In this document: positions 8,044-15,469 of the stretch, piece by piece
How the letters are laid out: every line of letters starts with the position of its first letter
Numbering within the stretch: position 1 is the stretch's first letter
Assembly (NCBI RefSeq): GCF_963668215.1
Contig: NZ_OY764190.1
Location: 3,472,001-3,536,000, forward strand
Origin: an uncultured Desulfosarcina sp.
GTDB taxonomy: Bacteria; Desulfobacterota; Desulfobacteria; Desulfobacterales; Desulfosarcinaceae
Reading direction: 5' to 3'
Length of the DNA: 64,000 nt
Program-made: the position numbers and the translations under genes
The notes under the pieces: model-generated
What the model saw: only the letters and a program-made list of their open reading frames with translations
The model's database searches: none
Told to the model about the DNA's origin: nothing

Positions 8044-9063
8044 ATGAAAAGCGTAATTGTCACGGGGGGTGCCGGATTTATCGGAAGTGCGTTTGTAGCT
8101 AAACTCAACGATGAAGGGGTTGACGACATCCTGATCGTCGATGATCTGGGCACCGGTGCCAAGTGGAAAAATCTTTTAGGGCTGCGATATACCGATTACC
8201 TGCACAAAGATGCTTTTTTAAGGAAAATAAATTCCGGGAAAATGGATTTCACGGCCCGGGCAGTGGTCCATATGGGGGCATGCTCACGGACAAGCATGCT
8301 CGATATGAACTACCTGATGGAGAACAACTATCGATATACACGGCTGCTGGCCGAGTGGGCGGTTGCCAGAGGGCTCCGCTTTATCTACGCCAGCAGTGCC
8401 GCTACATATGGTGACGGCGAGTACGGGTTCTCCGACCGGTTGGATCTGGATATCCTGCGTCCCAAGAACGGTTATGCATATTCCAAGCATCTTTTCGATT
8501 GCTACGCCCATCACAGTGGCCTGTCCGGGCAGATCGTCGGTCTTAAATTCTTCAATGTATTTGGACCCAACGAGTATCACAAAAAAGACATGGTGAGCAT
8601 GGTTTATCGGGCTTTTCGCCAAATCCAGCAAAGCGGTAAGGTTGAATTGTTCAAGTCCTATCGGGATGGTTTTGCCGATGGCGAACAGAAACGCGATTTC
8701 GTCTATAGTAAGGATTGCGCCGATATCATGTGGTGGTTTCTCACCAACGAAAATATCAATGGATTGTTCAATTTGGGAACCGGTGAGGCAAGATCATGGA
8801 ATGAATTGGTCAGGGCTGTTTTTTGGGCCATGGAGCGTCCGCCACGCATTACTTATATCTCCATGCCTGAACCGTTGCGACCGAACTATCAATATTTTAC
8901 GCAAGCTGATTTGCAGCAGTTACGTCATGTGGGTTGTCCGCTGAATTTTCGATCCCTTGAAGAGGCTGTAAACGATTATGTGACCAACGAGCTAATGAAA
9001 CGGAACTCGAATCATTCAAGTTTCAACGATAATCGTGAAACTGATAGATTCGGCCTGCCTTAA
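8044..9063 (+). CDS. hldD: ADP-L-glycero-D-manno-heptose 6-epimerase
   Basis: Short-chain dehydrogenase/reductase epimerase that converts ADP-D-glycero- to ADP-L-glycero-D-manno-heptose for the lipopolysaccharide inner core. It has the GGAGFIGS nucleotide loop near residue 8, the HldD-type ACSRTSMLDMNYLMENNY segment and the catalytic YAYSKH. FFNVFGPNEYHKKDMVSM is also characteristic of HldD. At 339 residues it is about 25 longer than typical, because of a polar C-terminal tail rich in Asn and Ser after VTNELM. It lies alone among metal-related genes, without other heptose genes nearby. Confidence 0.9.
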   Translation: MKSVIVTGGAGFIGSAFVAKLNDEGVDDILIVDDLGTGAKWKNLLGLRYTDYLHKDAFLRKINSGKMDFTARAVVHMGACSRTSMLDMNYLMENNYRYTRLLAEWAVARGLRFIYASSAATYGDGEYGFSDRLDLDILRPKNGYAYSKHLFDCYAHHSGLSGQIVGLKFFNVFGPNEYHKKDMVSMVYRAFRQIQQSGKVELFKSYRDGFADGEQKRDFVYSKDCADIMWWFLTNENINGLFNLGTGEARSWNELVRAVFWAMERPPRITYISMPEPLRPNYQYFTQADLQQLRHVGCPLNFRSLEEAVNDYVTNELMKRNSNHSSFNDNRETDRFGLP

Positions 9064-9096
9064 AAACGTGAGGTATCAGAAGAAAGGGACCCGACC

Positions 9097-9669
9097 ATGG
9101 AGCTTAAGAGTGCGCAATTCAAGATGTTTTTGCCGATTCCGGTTACCGTGATTACGACTGTGGATGCCCAAGGCGTGGCAAACGGCGCGCCATACAGTTG
9201 CGTGATGCCGGTTTTGGGACCGCTGAATCTCATTTCCATCGCGTCTGCCCTGCCGCGCGATACCCTGAGAAACATCCGCGAAACCAATGAGTTTGTGGTT
9301 AACGTAATGGGAAGACCGGCGTTTCGCAAGGCCATGTCCTGCGCCAAGACCTATCCGCCCGATGTGGACGAGATGAAGGCGGTCGGACTCCATACCGTGC
9401 CGTCCAAGAAGGTCGCTCCCCCTCGAATCGTGGATGCCGTGGGATGGATCGAAGCCGCCATGGAAAAAGAGGTGGTCGGCGAAAACTACTCGGTCATTAT
9501 CGGGCGGGTCCTGTGCTCGGAGGTCAACGACCGCTACTGGAACGACGGAAAGCTTACCGAGAATCCATTGGTGTTGCTCGCACCTCATTTCAGAACTCTC
9601 GGTGACAGGGTCGCCAAGAGTGAGGAGTTCATCGATCGATCAACCCATAGGGAACCTTCAGCTGGCTAA
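9097..9669 (+). CDS. Flavin reductase-like / flavoredoxin family protein
   Basis: A 190-residue FMN-binding split-barrel protein of the flavin reductase/flavoredoxin family. PIPVTVITTVDAQGVANGAPYS near the start and the segment ending NEFVVNVMG are typical of the FMN fold. Such proteins reduce FMN or pass electrons in sulfate reducers, where flavoredoxin was linked to thiosulfate reduction. The substrate is not evident. An AAAGGGA ribosome site precedes the ATG. It lies between hldD and an HU-type gene. Confidence 0.85.
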   Translation: MELKSAQFKMFLPIPVTVITTVDAQGVANGAPYSCVMPVLGPLNLISIASALPRDTLRNIRETNEFVVNVMGRPAFRKAMSCAKTYPPDVDEMKAVGLHTVPSKKVAPPRIVDAVGWIEAAMEKEVVGENYSVIIGRVLCSEVNDRYWNDGKLTENPLVLLAPHFRTLGDRVAKSEEFIDRSTHREPSAG

Positions 9670-9681
9670 AGGACTTTTGGA

Positions 9682-10008
9682 ATGAATAAAATTGAGTTAG
9701 CCGATCAGTTGCGGCAATCCACCGGTATTACGAAACCAATGGCCCAAAAAGTGGTCAAGATATTTTTTGAGTCGATGACCGATGCCCTGGCCAAAGGGGA
9801 ACGGGTGGAAATTCGAGGCTTATGCAGTTTTTTTGTCAAGAACTACCCAAGTTATGTCGGCCGGAATCCGAAAACAGGAAAGAAGATTGCCGTTGAACCC
9901 AAAAAACTGCCGTTCTTCAAGGTCGGCAAAGGGTTAAAAGAGCTTCTCAATGAAGTCGACAACAAGAATCAGTCGACAAACGGCGCCACCCGTCCGATCG
10001 ATCCATAG
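9682..10008 (+). CDS. HU/IHF-family DNA-binding protein
   Basis: A 108-residue HU/IHF-type nucleoid protein. It starts MNKIELADQLRQSTGITKPMA and has the beta-arm RNPKTGKKIAVEPKKLPFFK with the conserved RNPxTG. It carries a polar C-terminal extension of about 12 residues (NQSTNGATRPIDP) that standard HU lacks. The extension is read from DNA that overlaps by 40 nt the 3' end of the convergent binding-protein gene. The fold is clear; HU versus IHF-beta subtype is not resolved. Confidence 0.9.
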   Translation: MNKIELADQLRQSTGITKPMAQKVVKIFFESMTDALAKGERVEIRGLCSFFVKNYPSYVGRNPKTGKKIAVEPKKLPFFKVGKGLKELLNEVDNKNQSTNGATRPIDP

Positions 10009-11060
10009 TCGCTCTTCATTTCTTTGTAGATCGGCCGGCCCACCAGTTCGGTATAGATCTCATCGGCTTTTTTCTCCAGATCGATATCCGTGAAGCGATG
10101 GGGGTAGAGGATTTTGCCTGCGGCATAGGCGTTGGTCAATGCCGTATCGATGTTGGTGACATACCAGTTGAACGGGTGCAGGACGTAGACCCGCCGCTTC
10201 GAAAATGCCGTTAAAGCCTTATAATACGAAGGTCTGCGGGAGACGTCGCCCGAGACGAGGGACAGTCCGCCGCCATCGATGAAGATGAATGAAGGATCGA
10301 GCTTCAACAGCATCTCCTTGGCTACGACAACATGGCTGCCCGCGTTGTTCTCGATAGGACCGGCCAGGTTGTCGGCATAGACCCAGTCGAGGGGCGGGTA
10401 GTTTCGCTGGGTGCTTTCGATGCCCTGGACATCGCGAAAGCCGATTCCTCCTACGTATGCCCCTGGCCGTTGATCCATGGGGATATCCCCTGTCCGCCGG
10501 GAAAGGTCGGCGCGCCAGTTTTCGATCGACCGGATCACCACTTCGGCACGGTCGACCCGATTTAGACAGGCCGCAGCAATCCGCAGCGCATCGTAGACCA
10601 CTTCATCGAAGGTCGAAAAATCGCCGTAGCTCAAAACGACGACCGGAATGCCGAGCAGTGCCTGGACATCGTCGGCCAGTTCGGCATCCATGTAGGTGAC
10701 GAAGATTACCTCGGGCGCCAGTTTCAGAATGGTCTCCAGGTCCGGCTTCCGGTTGATGGCCGCGACACCGCCGGGTCCACAGGTCGGCAGTTGGCCAAGT
10801 TCCGGGTGGGCCAGCCAGTAGGGCCGGCCGCGGGGAAAGTTCTTTTCCAGGGCTTCGACGCCGACAACCTTCTTCTCCGCCTGGAGATAGACGATCAGCC
10901 TCAGTGTTCCGGGGCCGAGGCAAACGATTCGTTGCGGATCGAACGGGGAACTCACTTTCCTTCCGGCCAAATCGGTGTCGGTCGGGGATTGCGCCACGGC
11001 ATTGACGGTTCCGAAGCCCAACATGATTACAAACAGCCATGCTATCCAACGTCGGATCAT
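9969..11060 (-). CDS. Periplasmic metal-chelate substrate-binding protein
   Basis: A 363-residue TroA-like/FepB-type solute-binding protein of iron-complex ABC importers. An N-terminal signal peptide (RRWIAWLFVIMLGFGTVNAVAQ) is followed by RIVCLGPGTLRLIVYL, matching the usual opening of the siderophore-binding fold, and then PDLETILKLAPEVIFVTY, the other hallmark. There is no lipobox cysteine, so it should be free in the periplasm. No permease adjoins it, so it may serve the FecCD/FecE pair at the window start. It is transcribed from leader B on the minus strand. The cargo (metal-nicotianamine-like chelate, heme or cobalamin) is not readable from sequence. Confidence 0.85.
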   Translation of the reverse strand: MIRRWIAWLFVIMLGFGTVNAVAQSPTDTDLAGRKVSSPFDPQRIVCLGPGTLRLIVYLQAEKKVVGVEALEKNFPRGRPYWLAHPELGQLPTCGPGGVAAINRKPDLETILKLAPEVIFVTYMDAELADDVQALLGIPVVVLSYGDFSTFDEVVYDALRIAAACLNRVDRAEVVIRSIENWRADLSRRTGDIPMDQRPGAYVGGIGFRDVQGIESTQRNYPPLDWVYADNLAGPIENNAGSHVVVAKEMLLKLDPSFIFIDGGGLSLVSGDVSRRPSYYKALTAFSKRRVYVLHPFNWYVTNIDTALTNAYAAGKILYPHRFTDIDLEKKADEIYTELVGRPIYKEMKSDYGSIGRVAPFVD

Positions 11061-11086
11061 TTTGAATTCCTCATTTCAGCAGAAAT

Positions 11087-11183
11087 AAAAAAGGCCACAG
11101 TGCCGCGAGGAATCTATCCCCGGGCCTTCGCGACCTTGTTGGTGATTCGATTTTTTTCTACGCTTCCCGGGCCGGATTGTCAA
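11087..11183 (-). promoter_or_regulatory. Leader B: promoter and short attenuator-like leader
   Basis: On the minus strand: TTGACA (11183-11178), 17-bp spacer, TAGAAA (11160-11155), then AAGGTCGCGAAGGCC with a downstream GTGGCC and a six-T run at about 11087-11092. It is the shortest of the six leaders, about 60 nt from predicted start to T-run, and lacks the upstream hairpin. It ends 27 nt before the binding-protein start. Confidence 0.6.
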
Positions 11184-11220
11184 CGAACAATACCCGTTGC
11201 GGTTGCGCCGTGAAAAGAGT

Positions 11221-11380
11221 TTGACAATACGGTTTCCAATCGCTAATAGATCATATTCTCAAAAAACCGGTTCGAAAACCAGTCCATCAGTTCAGCGGCA
11301 ACAATCGATAGTTTCACGACACAAGCCACGAAGGCCTTTAGGTGTTTTCTGCCGGAAAGCACGCCGAACGTGGTTTTTTT
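11221..11380 (+). promoter_or_regulatory. Leader C: promoter, structured leader and attenuator-like hairpin
   Basis: TTGACA (11221-11226), 17-bp spacer and TAATAG (11244-11249) make a near-consensus sigma70 promoter. About 70 nt into the transcript comes AGCCACGAAGGCC (11324-11336), whose GCCACG pairs with CGTGGT, followed by seven Ts ending at 11380. It faces away from leader B, so the two promoters are back to back within about 40 bp. Confidence 0.68.
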
Positions 11381-11424
11381 CAGTCGCGCATTCGCGCATG
11401 TTTTCCGAATTCAAACAGACTACG

Positions 11425-12057
11425 ATGAACGACCAGAAAGAAAAGGCCTACCAGGCCAAAGCGACATTTTTCGATGCCCAGGTCCAGGCCGAATGGGCCG
11501 CCAAGGCCTATGGCGCCGGCGAAATGGAGAAACTCGAACGCATTTTCGAGATCACCGGCCCCCTGGCCGGACTGCGGCTGCTCGAACCCGGCTGCGGCAC
11601 CGGTCGCCTGACCGAGGTGCTGGCCCAACGGGTCGGCCCCCTGGGCCGCGTGGTTGCCATGGACATCAGTCCGCAGATGGTGGCCGCGGCACACCGCCGC
11701 CTGGACGGCTGCGACAATGTCGAACTCTACCAGGGCTCCATCGAAGCTCTGGCCGACCGTCTGGGTACGTTCGACCATGTGATCTGCCACCAGGTTTTTC
11801 CGCATTTTGCCGACCACAAGGCTGCCTTCGGGATGCTGGCGCGCATGCTCGAACCGGGCGGCCTGCTGGTGATTTCTCATTTCATCTCCATTGCCGAGAT
11901 CAACGATGTTCACCGCAATGCCGGAACCGCCGTGGCCGCCGACTTGATGCCTCCGGCGGAAACGATGCGGCGGTGGTGTGCCGAACACCGTCTGTGCATC
12001 GATACATGGCAGGACGATGACGACGGTTACCTGTTGTGTGCAAAGCCGAACGGTTGA
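11425..12057 (+). CDS. Class I SAM-dependent methyltransferase
   Basis: A 210-residue UbiE/type-11-like methyltransferase. The SAM motif LRLLEPGCGTG is followed by AMDISPQMVAAA (acidic strand) and MLARMLEPGGLLVISHF (post-III). The start at 11425 is chosen because homology begins there; 11398 is an in-frame alternative adding nine residues, and neither has a clear ribosome site. It follows leader C and has no close partner gene. The substrate is unknown. It is one of three small-molecule methyltransferases in this region, two of which sit behind the conserved leader type. Confidence 0.82.
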   Translation: MNDQKEKAYQAKATFFDAQVQAEWAAKAYGAGEMEKLERIFEITGPLAGLRLLEPGCGTGRLTEVLAQRVGPLGRVVAMDISPQMVAAAHRRLDGCDNVELYQGSIEALADRLGTFDHVICHQVFPHFADHKAAFGMLARMLEPGGLLVISHFISIAEINDVHRNAGTAVAADLMPPAETMRRWCAEHRLCIDTWQDDDDGYLLCAKPNG

Positions 12058-12075
12058 CGGCCTCGTAAAAAGCTA

Positions 12076-12234
12076 TTTACAAAAAGGCAGTTTTTATTTA
12101 AGAAAAGGCTACTCTGTCATTAAGAAAATGACGGGAACCAAATTCAACGAATCATTCAATTAGCATCATTTCAATTCGAGCCATGAAGGCCAAACCATCG
12201 ACAAGCGGTCGGCCGGCATGGCTTGCGTCTTTTT
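12076..12234 (+). promoter_or_regulatory. Leader D: promoter, structured leader and attenuator-like hairpin
   Basis: TTTACA (12076-12081), 17-bp spacer, TAAGAA (12099-12104). A GTCATT/AATGAC hairpin with an AAGAA-type loop follows, then AGCCATGAAGGCC (from 12179) pairing with GGCCGGCATGGCT, and a T-run to 12234. It is nearly identical to leader F over about 170 nt. It lies in the 336-nt gap before the gene at 12395; the remaining 160 nt of the gap show nothing I recognise. Confidence 0.7.
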
Positions 12235-12394
12235 AGCTATCCGGTTCTCCCATCATTAAATAAGACACTCGCGCTGAAACGATTCAGGCGTTCAGCACGA
12301 CCAACCGGTGCCGCTGCCCACAGGACCATTAGGCGGAATCCCGCATATACGCACGCCGGACACCGATTTAACCGAAAGATGAAAGGAAAACCAG

Positions 12395-13180
12395 ATGAAA
12401 CTGCCGGAAGGGTACGTCGTAATCTATCAGCCCAAGTACAAGGTTCCCAGCGTCTTCGACCTCAACGACCGGGGGACATTCCCGGAGCGTCCTTTTGTGA
12501 CCGCCGATTGGGGATTTCGAATCCTTGCCAACGATGAACCGCGGGTTTTCTTGCAGGTTGCACTGCTGGTTCACGAGCCCGGAAAGGATCCGCAGACCGG
12601 AAAAGCCTACGAATGGAAGGTGGACGAAAAGCGGATCGCCCTGGATAAGAAACTGGTGCCCGATCCGAAGGATGTTGCCAAACAACTGCCAGATGCCGAT
12701 ATCCGTTCGGCCCTGACGGAGCAGTTCAATGAATGGGTGGACAACCTCGACCCCTCGAAAAAGGGCGCAACCCTGAATGCCGGCGAACTGAAAAAAAGAC
12801 TGGGAGAACTGATCGAGGAAGCCAGAAACCGTATCCGCAAGGAGCTGGTGCGTAAAAACGAGTACTGGGTCCTTTCCACCATTCCTCGCTGGGTTCAGGA
12901 GTTCCGGTACGGACTCTACAACCACGTCGGGGATAATCTTTATGAGACGTATCGCAATATCGGCGGCGACGATACGGAAAAAAATCTGATCAAAAAGATC
13001 GCACTGTTCAATCGTGTACTTGAAAACTGCAACGAGGAGGAACTGCCCAAGCCTGACGGAAACCGGTGGGTAAACCAGGATGAGATATGGCAGTGCTGGG
13101 TCGGTTTTGCCGGTTCCGAAAACGAGGCCCATCGGGTCTGCCGTACCATGCATACCGTTTTCAAGGATTTGCAGGTGTAG
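12395..13180 (+). CDS. Uncharacterised 261-residue soluble protein
   Basis: I do not recognise this family. The product is soluble and highly charged, starts MKLPEGYVVIYQPKYKVPSVF and has a helical central part with many Lys, Glu and Arg residues (GELKKRLGELIEEARNRIRKE). Tryptophans are frequent in the last third. There is no signal peptide, membrane segment or cysteine motif. An AAGGAAAA ribosome site precedes the ATG. It ends 4 nt before the second fmdE gene, so the pair should be translated together, and both lie under leader D. Confidence 0.7.
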   Translation: MKLPEGYVVIYQPKYKVPSVFDLNDRGTFPERPFVTADWGFRILANDEPRVFLQVALLVHEPGKDPQTGKAYEWKVDEKRIALDKKLVPDPKDVAKQLPDADIRSALTEQFNEWVDNLDPSKKGATLNAGELKKRLGELIEEARNRIRKELVRKNEYWVLSTIPRWVQEFRYGLYNHVGDNLYETYRNIGGDDTEKNLIKKIALFNRVLENCNEEELPKPDGNRWVNQDEIWQCWVGFAGSENEAHRVCRTMHTVFKDLQV

Positions 13181-13184
13181 GAAA

Positions 13185-13808
13185 ATGATCGTAAATATGG
13201 CCCTCAAGCGGATTGCCGATTTTCACGGTCACTTGTGCCCGGACCTCGTTCTCGGCGTCAGGTTGTGCGAGCGTGTCCTGGAACTGGTGCCCTCCGAAGA
13301 AAATGGCAACGGTTTGGCGGCCGTCATTGCGGAGAATTGCACCTCCGCACTGGACGCCATCCAGATCATGCTCGGCATCACCTTGGGAAACCAGCGGCTG
13401 AAGGTCATGAATTTTGGAAAGCACAACTATACGATCATTCCTAAAAAAGGAGCCTCCGGCTTCCGTTTCGTTTTGAATGTTCAGTCTTTCGATAATGAAG
13501 ACGCCTACCGGCAATTATCCGCTAAGATGCTGGACAACAAAATATCGACAGATGAGGTGGCCATGCTTCAAACCTGCCTCGACCAGCGGGTGAAATACCT
13601 GCTTGGCCTGCCGCGGGAAGCCCTTTTCGCGGTCGAATCGATCGAGAAAGATACATACATACCGGAAATCCCGAGCGTTTACTTGACCTGCTGCCAATGC
13701 GGGCAACCAATGCTCGGCAGCCATGCCATCCGGTACCAGGGCAAGGACTACTGTATCTCCTGCATGCAGCGAATGAATCCGGATGGTTCGCGGTATTGTG
13801 TGCATTAA
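13185..13808 (+). CDS. FmdE family protein with zinc ribbon (copy 2)
   Basis: A 207-residue FmdE protein. ADFHGHLCPDLVLGVRLC is at residues 9-26, CTSALDAIQIMLGITLGNQ follows, and the C-terminal CCQCGQ...YCISCMQ forms a zinc ribbon. The protein at 20967 matches it along the whole length, including the opening MIVNMALKRIADFHGH, so these two are paralogues separate from copy 1 at 2298. It lies directly behind the unknown gene at 12395. Aspartate, histidine and cysteine in the DFHGHxC motif are the likely metal site. Confidence 0.85.
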   Translation: MIVNMALKRIADFHGHLCPDLVLGVRLCERVLELVPSEENGNGLAAVIAENCTSALDAIQIMLGITLGNQRLKVMNFGKHNYTIIPKKGASGFRFVLNVQSFDNEDAYRQLSAKMLDNKISTDEVAMLQTCLDQRVKYLLGLPREALFAVESIEKDTYIPEIPSVYLTCCQCGQPMLGSHAIRYQGKDYCISCMQRMNPDGSRYCVH

Positions 13809-13834
13809 GGCAATCGTACCCAAAAACAAAAATC

Positions 13835-14022
13835 TTGACTTGCCCGGCGGCCCTGAGTATTAGCTGTTGCAACATGCAGTTGGAACTGCAGCTAATCGAG
13901 TTGGCCGATCCAAACCATACAATCTGACGCCCCGCTTCGCAGATTTCTGCGAGGCAGCACACGAAAATCAAAGCCACGAAGGTTTCGATTCCCAAAAGGG
14001 AAGGCGGCCGCGTGGCTTTTTT
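13835..14022 (+). promoter_or_regulatory. Leader E: promoter, structured leader and attenuator-like hairpin
   Basis: TTGACT (13835-13840), 17-bp spacer, TATTAG (13858-13863). Two small hairpins follow, TGCAGTT/AACTGCA and TCGCAGA/TCTGCGA, then AGCCACGAAGG (from 13972), whose AGCCACG pairs with CGTGGCT, and a T-run to about 14022. It occupies most of the 309-nt gap between fmdE copy 2 and the methyltransferase gene at 14119. Confidence 0.68.
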
Positions 14023-14118
14023 GTTTTTCCGCATCGCCCGCCAATATCGGTCCGATCACGACGTATCGAATGGTTCGAAAAATCATAACCGGACAAAATT
14101 TCTCAATCATCGGGATTC

Positions 14119-14859
14119 ATGGACAAAATCAAAACATCTATAAAAAACTATTGGGACTGGCGAAGTACGAGTTTTGGCCACGATGCGGACAAGTCGGTGG
14201 CCATCGCCGATCAATGGGAATCAATTGTACACCAGGCGGTCAAGGGGGCACCGGGCAAACGCGCCCTGGACATCGGCACCGGCACCGGGCAATTTGCCGT
14301 ATATCTGGCCCGAGGCGGATTCGACGTTACCGGCATCGATATTTCGGAGGCGATGGTTGTCGAGGCCCGGCGCTATGCGGCAGGTCAGGGGCTGCAAATC
14401 GATTTTATGACCGGTGATGCCGAATCATTAGATTTCGCGGACCGGACCTTCGATGTCGTCGTTTCCCGGAATCTGTTGTGGACCCTTCCTTGTCCGCAGC
14501 AGGCCCTGCTGGAGTGGCGGCGGGTCCTGAAACCGGGCGGCCGCTTGATGCTTTCCGACGGGTTTTGGGAGAACACCACCTGGCGTCGCGTGCCGCGGCT
14601 GGTTTTCAAAATGCTCAAGGGCATGGGACGCAACGGTAGCCGGATTTCACTGCGTTTTTTCTGCACTTATGCGGGTTTGCAGAAACGGCTCCCTTTCTAC
14701 GAAGGTGTCAGCCTGGATGCCGCCGTTGCCCTTTTGCGATCAGCCCGCTTCAAATCCGTTACCCCTTACGATACGTGCAGGCTGAAGGTGCATCCATATG
14801 GGGCTACGTCTTTAAAAAGGGTTTTTCCACCATTTTTTGTTGCGTCGGCAACACGCTGA
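14119..14859 (+). CDS. Class I SAM-dependent methyltransferase
   Basis: A 246-residue methyltransferase of the UbiE/type-11 kind. RALDIGTGTGQFAVYLA is motif I, VTGIDISEAMVVEA the acidic strand, and EWRRVLKPGGRLMLSDGFW the later core. The C-terminal third is variable and probably binds substrate. It is a stand-alone gene under leader E. The substrate is unknown. The opening KTSIKNYWDWRSTSFG recalls methyltransferases often found next to metal-chelate ABC transporters in anaerobes, but I cannot test that here. Confidence 0.82.
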   Translation: MDKIKTSIKNYWDWRSTSFGHDADKSVAIADQWESIVHQAVKGAPGKRALDIGTGTGQFAVYLARGGFDVTGIDISEAMVVEARRYAAGQGLQIDFMTGDAESLDFADRTFDVVVSRNLLWTLPCPQQALLEWRRVLKPGGRLMLSDGFWENTTWRRVPRLVFKMLKGMGRNGSRISLRFFCTYAGLQKRLPFYEGVSLDAAVALLRSARFKSVTPYDTCRLKVHPYGATSLKRVFPPFFVASATR

Positions 14860-14914
14860 GCCACCAATCGGCGGCAGTGGGAATAACAGACCCTGCCTAT
14901 CGAGAGGAATTGCC

Positions 14915-14983
14915 ATGGAATTTTTAGATTTTATCGATGCTGTAAAGGAGACAAACAGATCCGGTTTTCGGACATATTCCTAA
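14915..14983 (+). CDS. Possible 22-residue leader peptide or gene remnant
   Basis: ATG at 14915 follows a fair GAGAGGAA ribosome site and encodes MEFLDFIDAVKETNRSGFRTY plus one serine before TAA. It ends 8 nt before the -35 of leader F, so it belongs to the previous transcript. It may be a fragment of a lost gene or a chance frame. Confidence 0.25.
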   Translation: MEFLDFIDAVKETNRSGFRTYS

Positions 14984-14991
14984 AAAAGCTA

Positions 14992-15153
14992 TTTACAGAC
15001 ACACGGTTTTTATTTAAGAAAAGAGCACGCTGTCATTAAGAAAATGACGGGAACCAATTTCACCGAATCACTCAAATAGCATCATTTCAATTCGAGCCAT
15101 GAAGGCCAAACCATCGACTAACGGTCGGCCGACATGGCTTGCGTCTTCTTTTA
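14992..15153 (+). promoter_or_regulatory. Leader F: promoter, structured leader and attenuator-like hairpin
   Basis: TTTACA (14992-14997), 17-bp spacer, TAAGAA (15015-15020); the TGTCATT/AATGACG hairpin with an AAGAA-type loop; then AGCCATGAAGGCC (from 15095) pairing with GGCCGACATGGCT, and a T-rich end at 15153. It nearly duplicates leader D. It precedes the [FeFe] hydrogenase operon but ends 317 nt before hydA. Confidence 0.68.
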
Positions 15154-15469
15154 GCCATCCGGTCATCCCTGTAGCTGAGAAAAAAAGGTCAAGGAATCGC
15201 GCAACGGGCAGAGCGTTTGCCTGAGGCGGACGAACCGGCTGCCCGCCTGCCGAGCGCATTGGCAGGGCATAGGTTTTATGCGCGCACCTCCCTTGGATTC
15301 GCCACGTCAATCCGTCATCGTTTGAATGCAGGGCCGGCAGGGGTCCGCTATTCAACGAGCGATTCCGGTTTAGATAACGGTGTTGAGGAGGAGGCAAGTC
15401 GCCCTGTGGGATTGTCCCTAGTGGAGTTCGATTTGCAGAGCAGAGCAACCCAGTGGAAAGGAGTCAGTT
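15154..15469 (+). other. Long untranslated stretch before hydA
   Basis: About 316 nt between the leader F hairpin and hydA with no convincing reading frame. It contains GC-rich inverted segments (for example around 15205-15265) that could fold, and ends in an AAAGGAG ribosome site for hydA. I find no recognisable riboswitch or operator. Confidence 0.4.

Noticed and set aside
6949..15153. Assigning the recurrent leaders to a known riboswitch (Moco/Tuco, GEMM c-di-GMP, cobalamin, NiCo)
   Set aside because: Some neighbours fit a metal or cofactor riboswitch, but I could not match the core sequences of any of these families. Left as unassigned.
12241..15469. Leaders as simple terminators of the upstream genes
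   Set aside because: Each hairpin lies more than 100 nt downstream of a well-formed promoter (60 nt in leader B), which points to a leader of the following gene.
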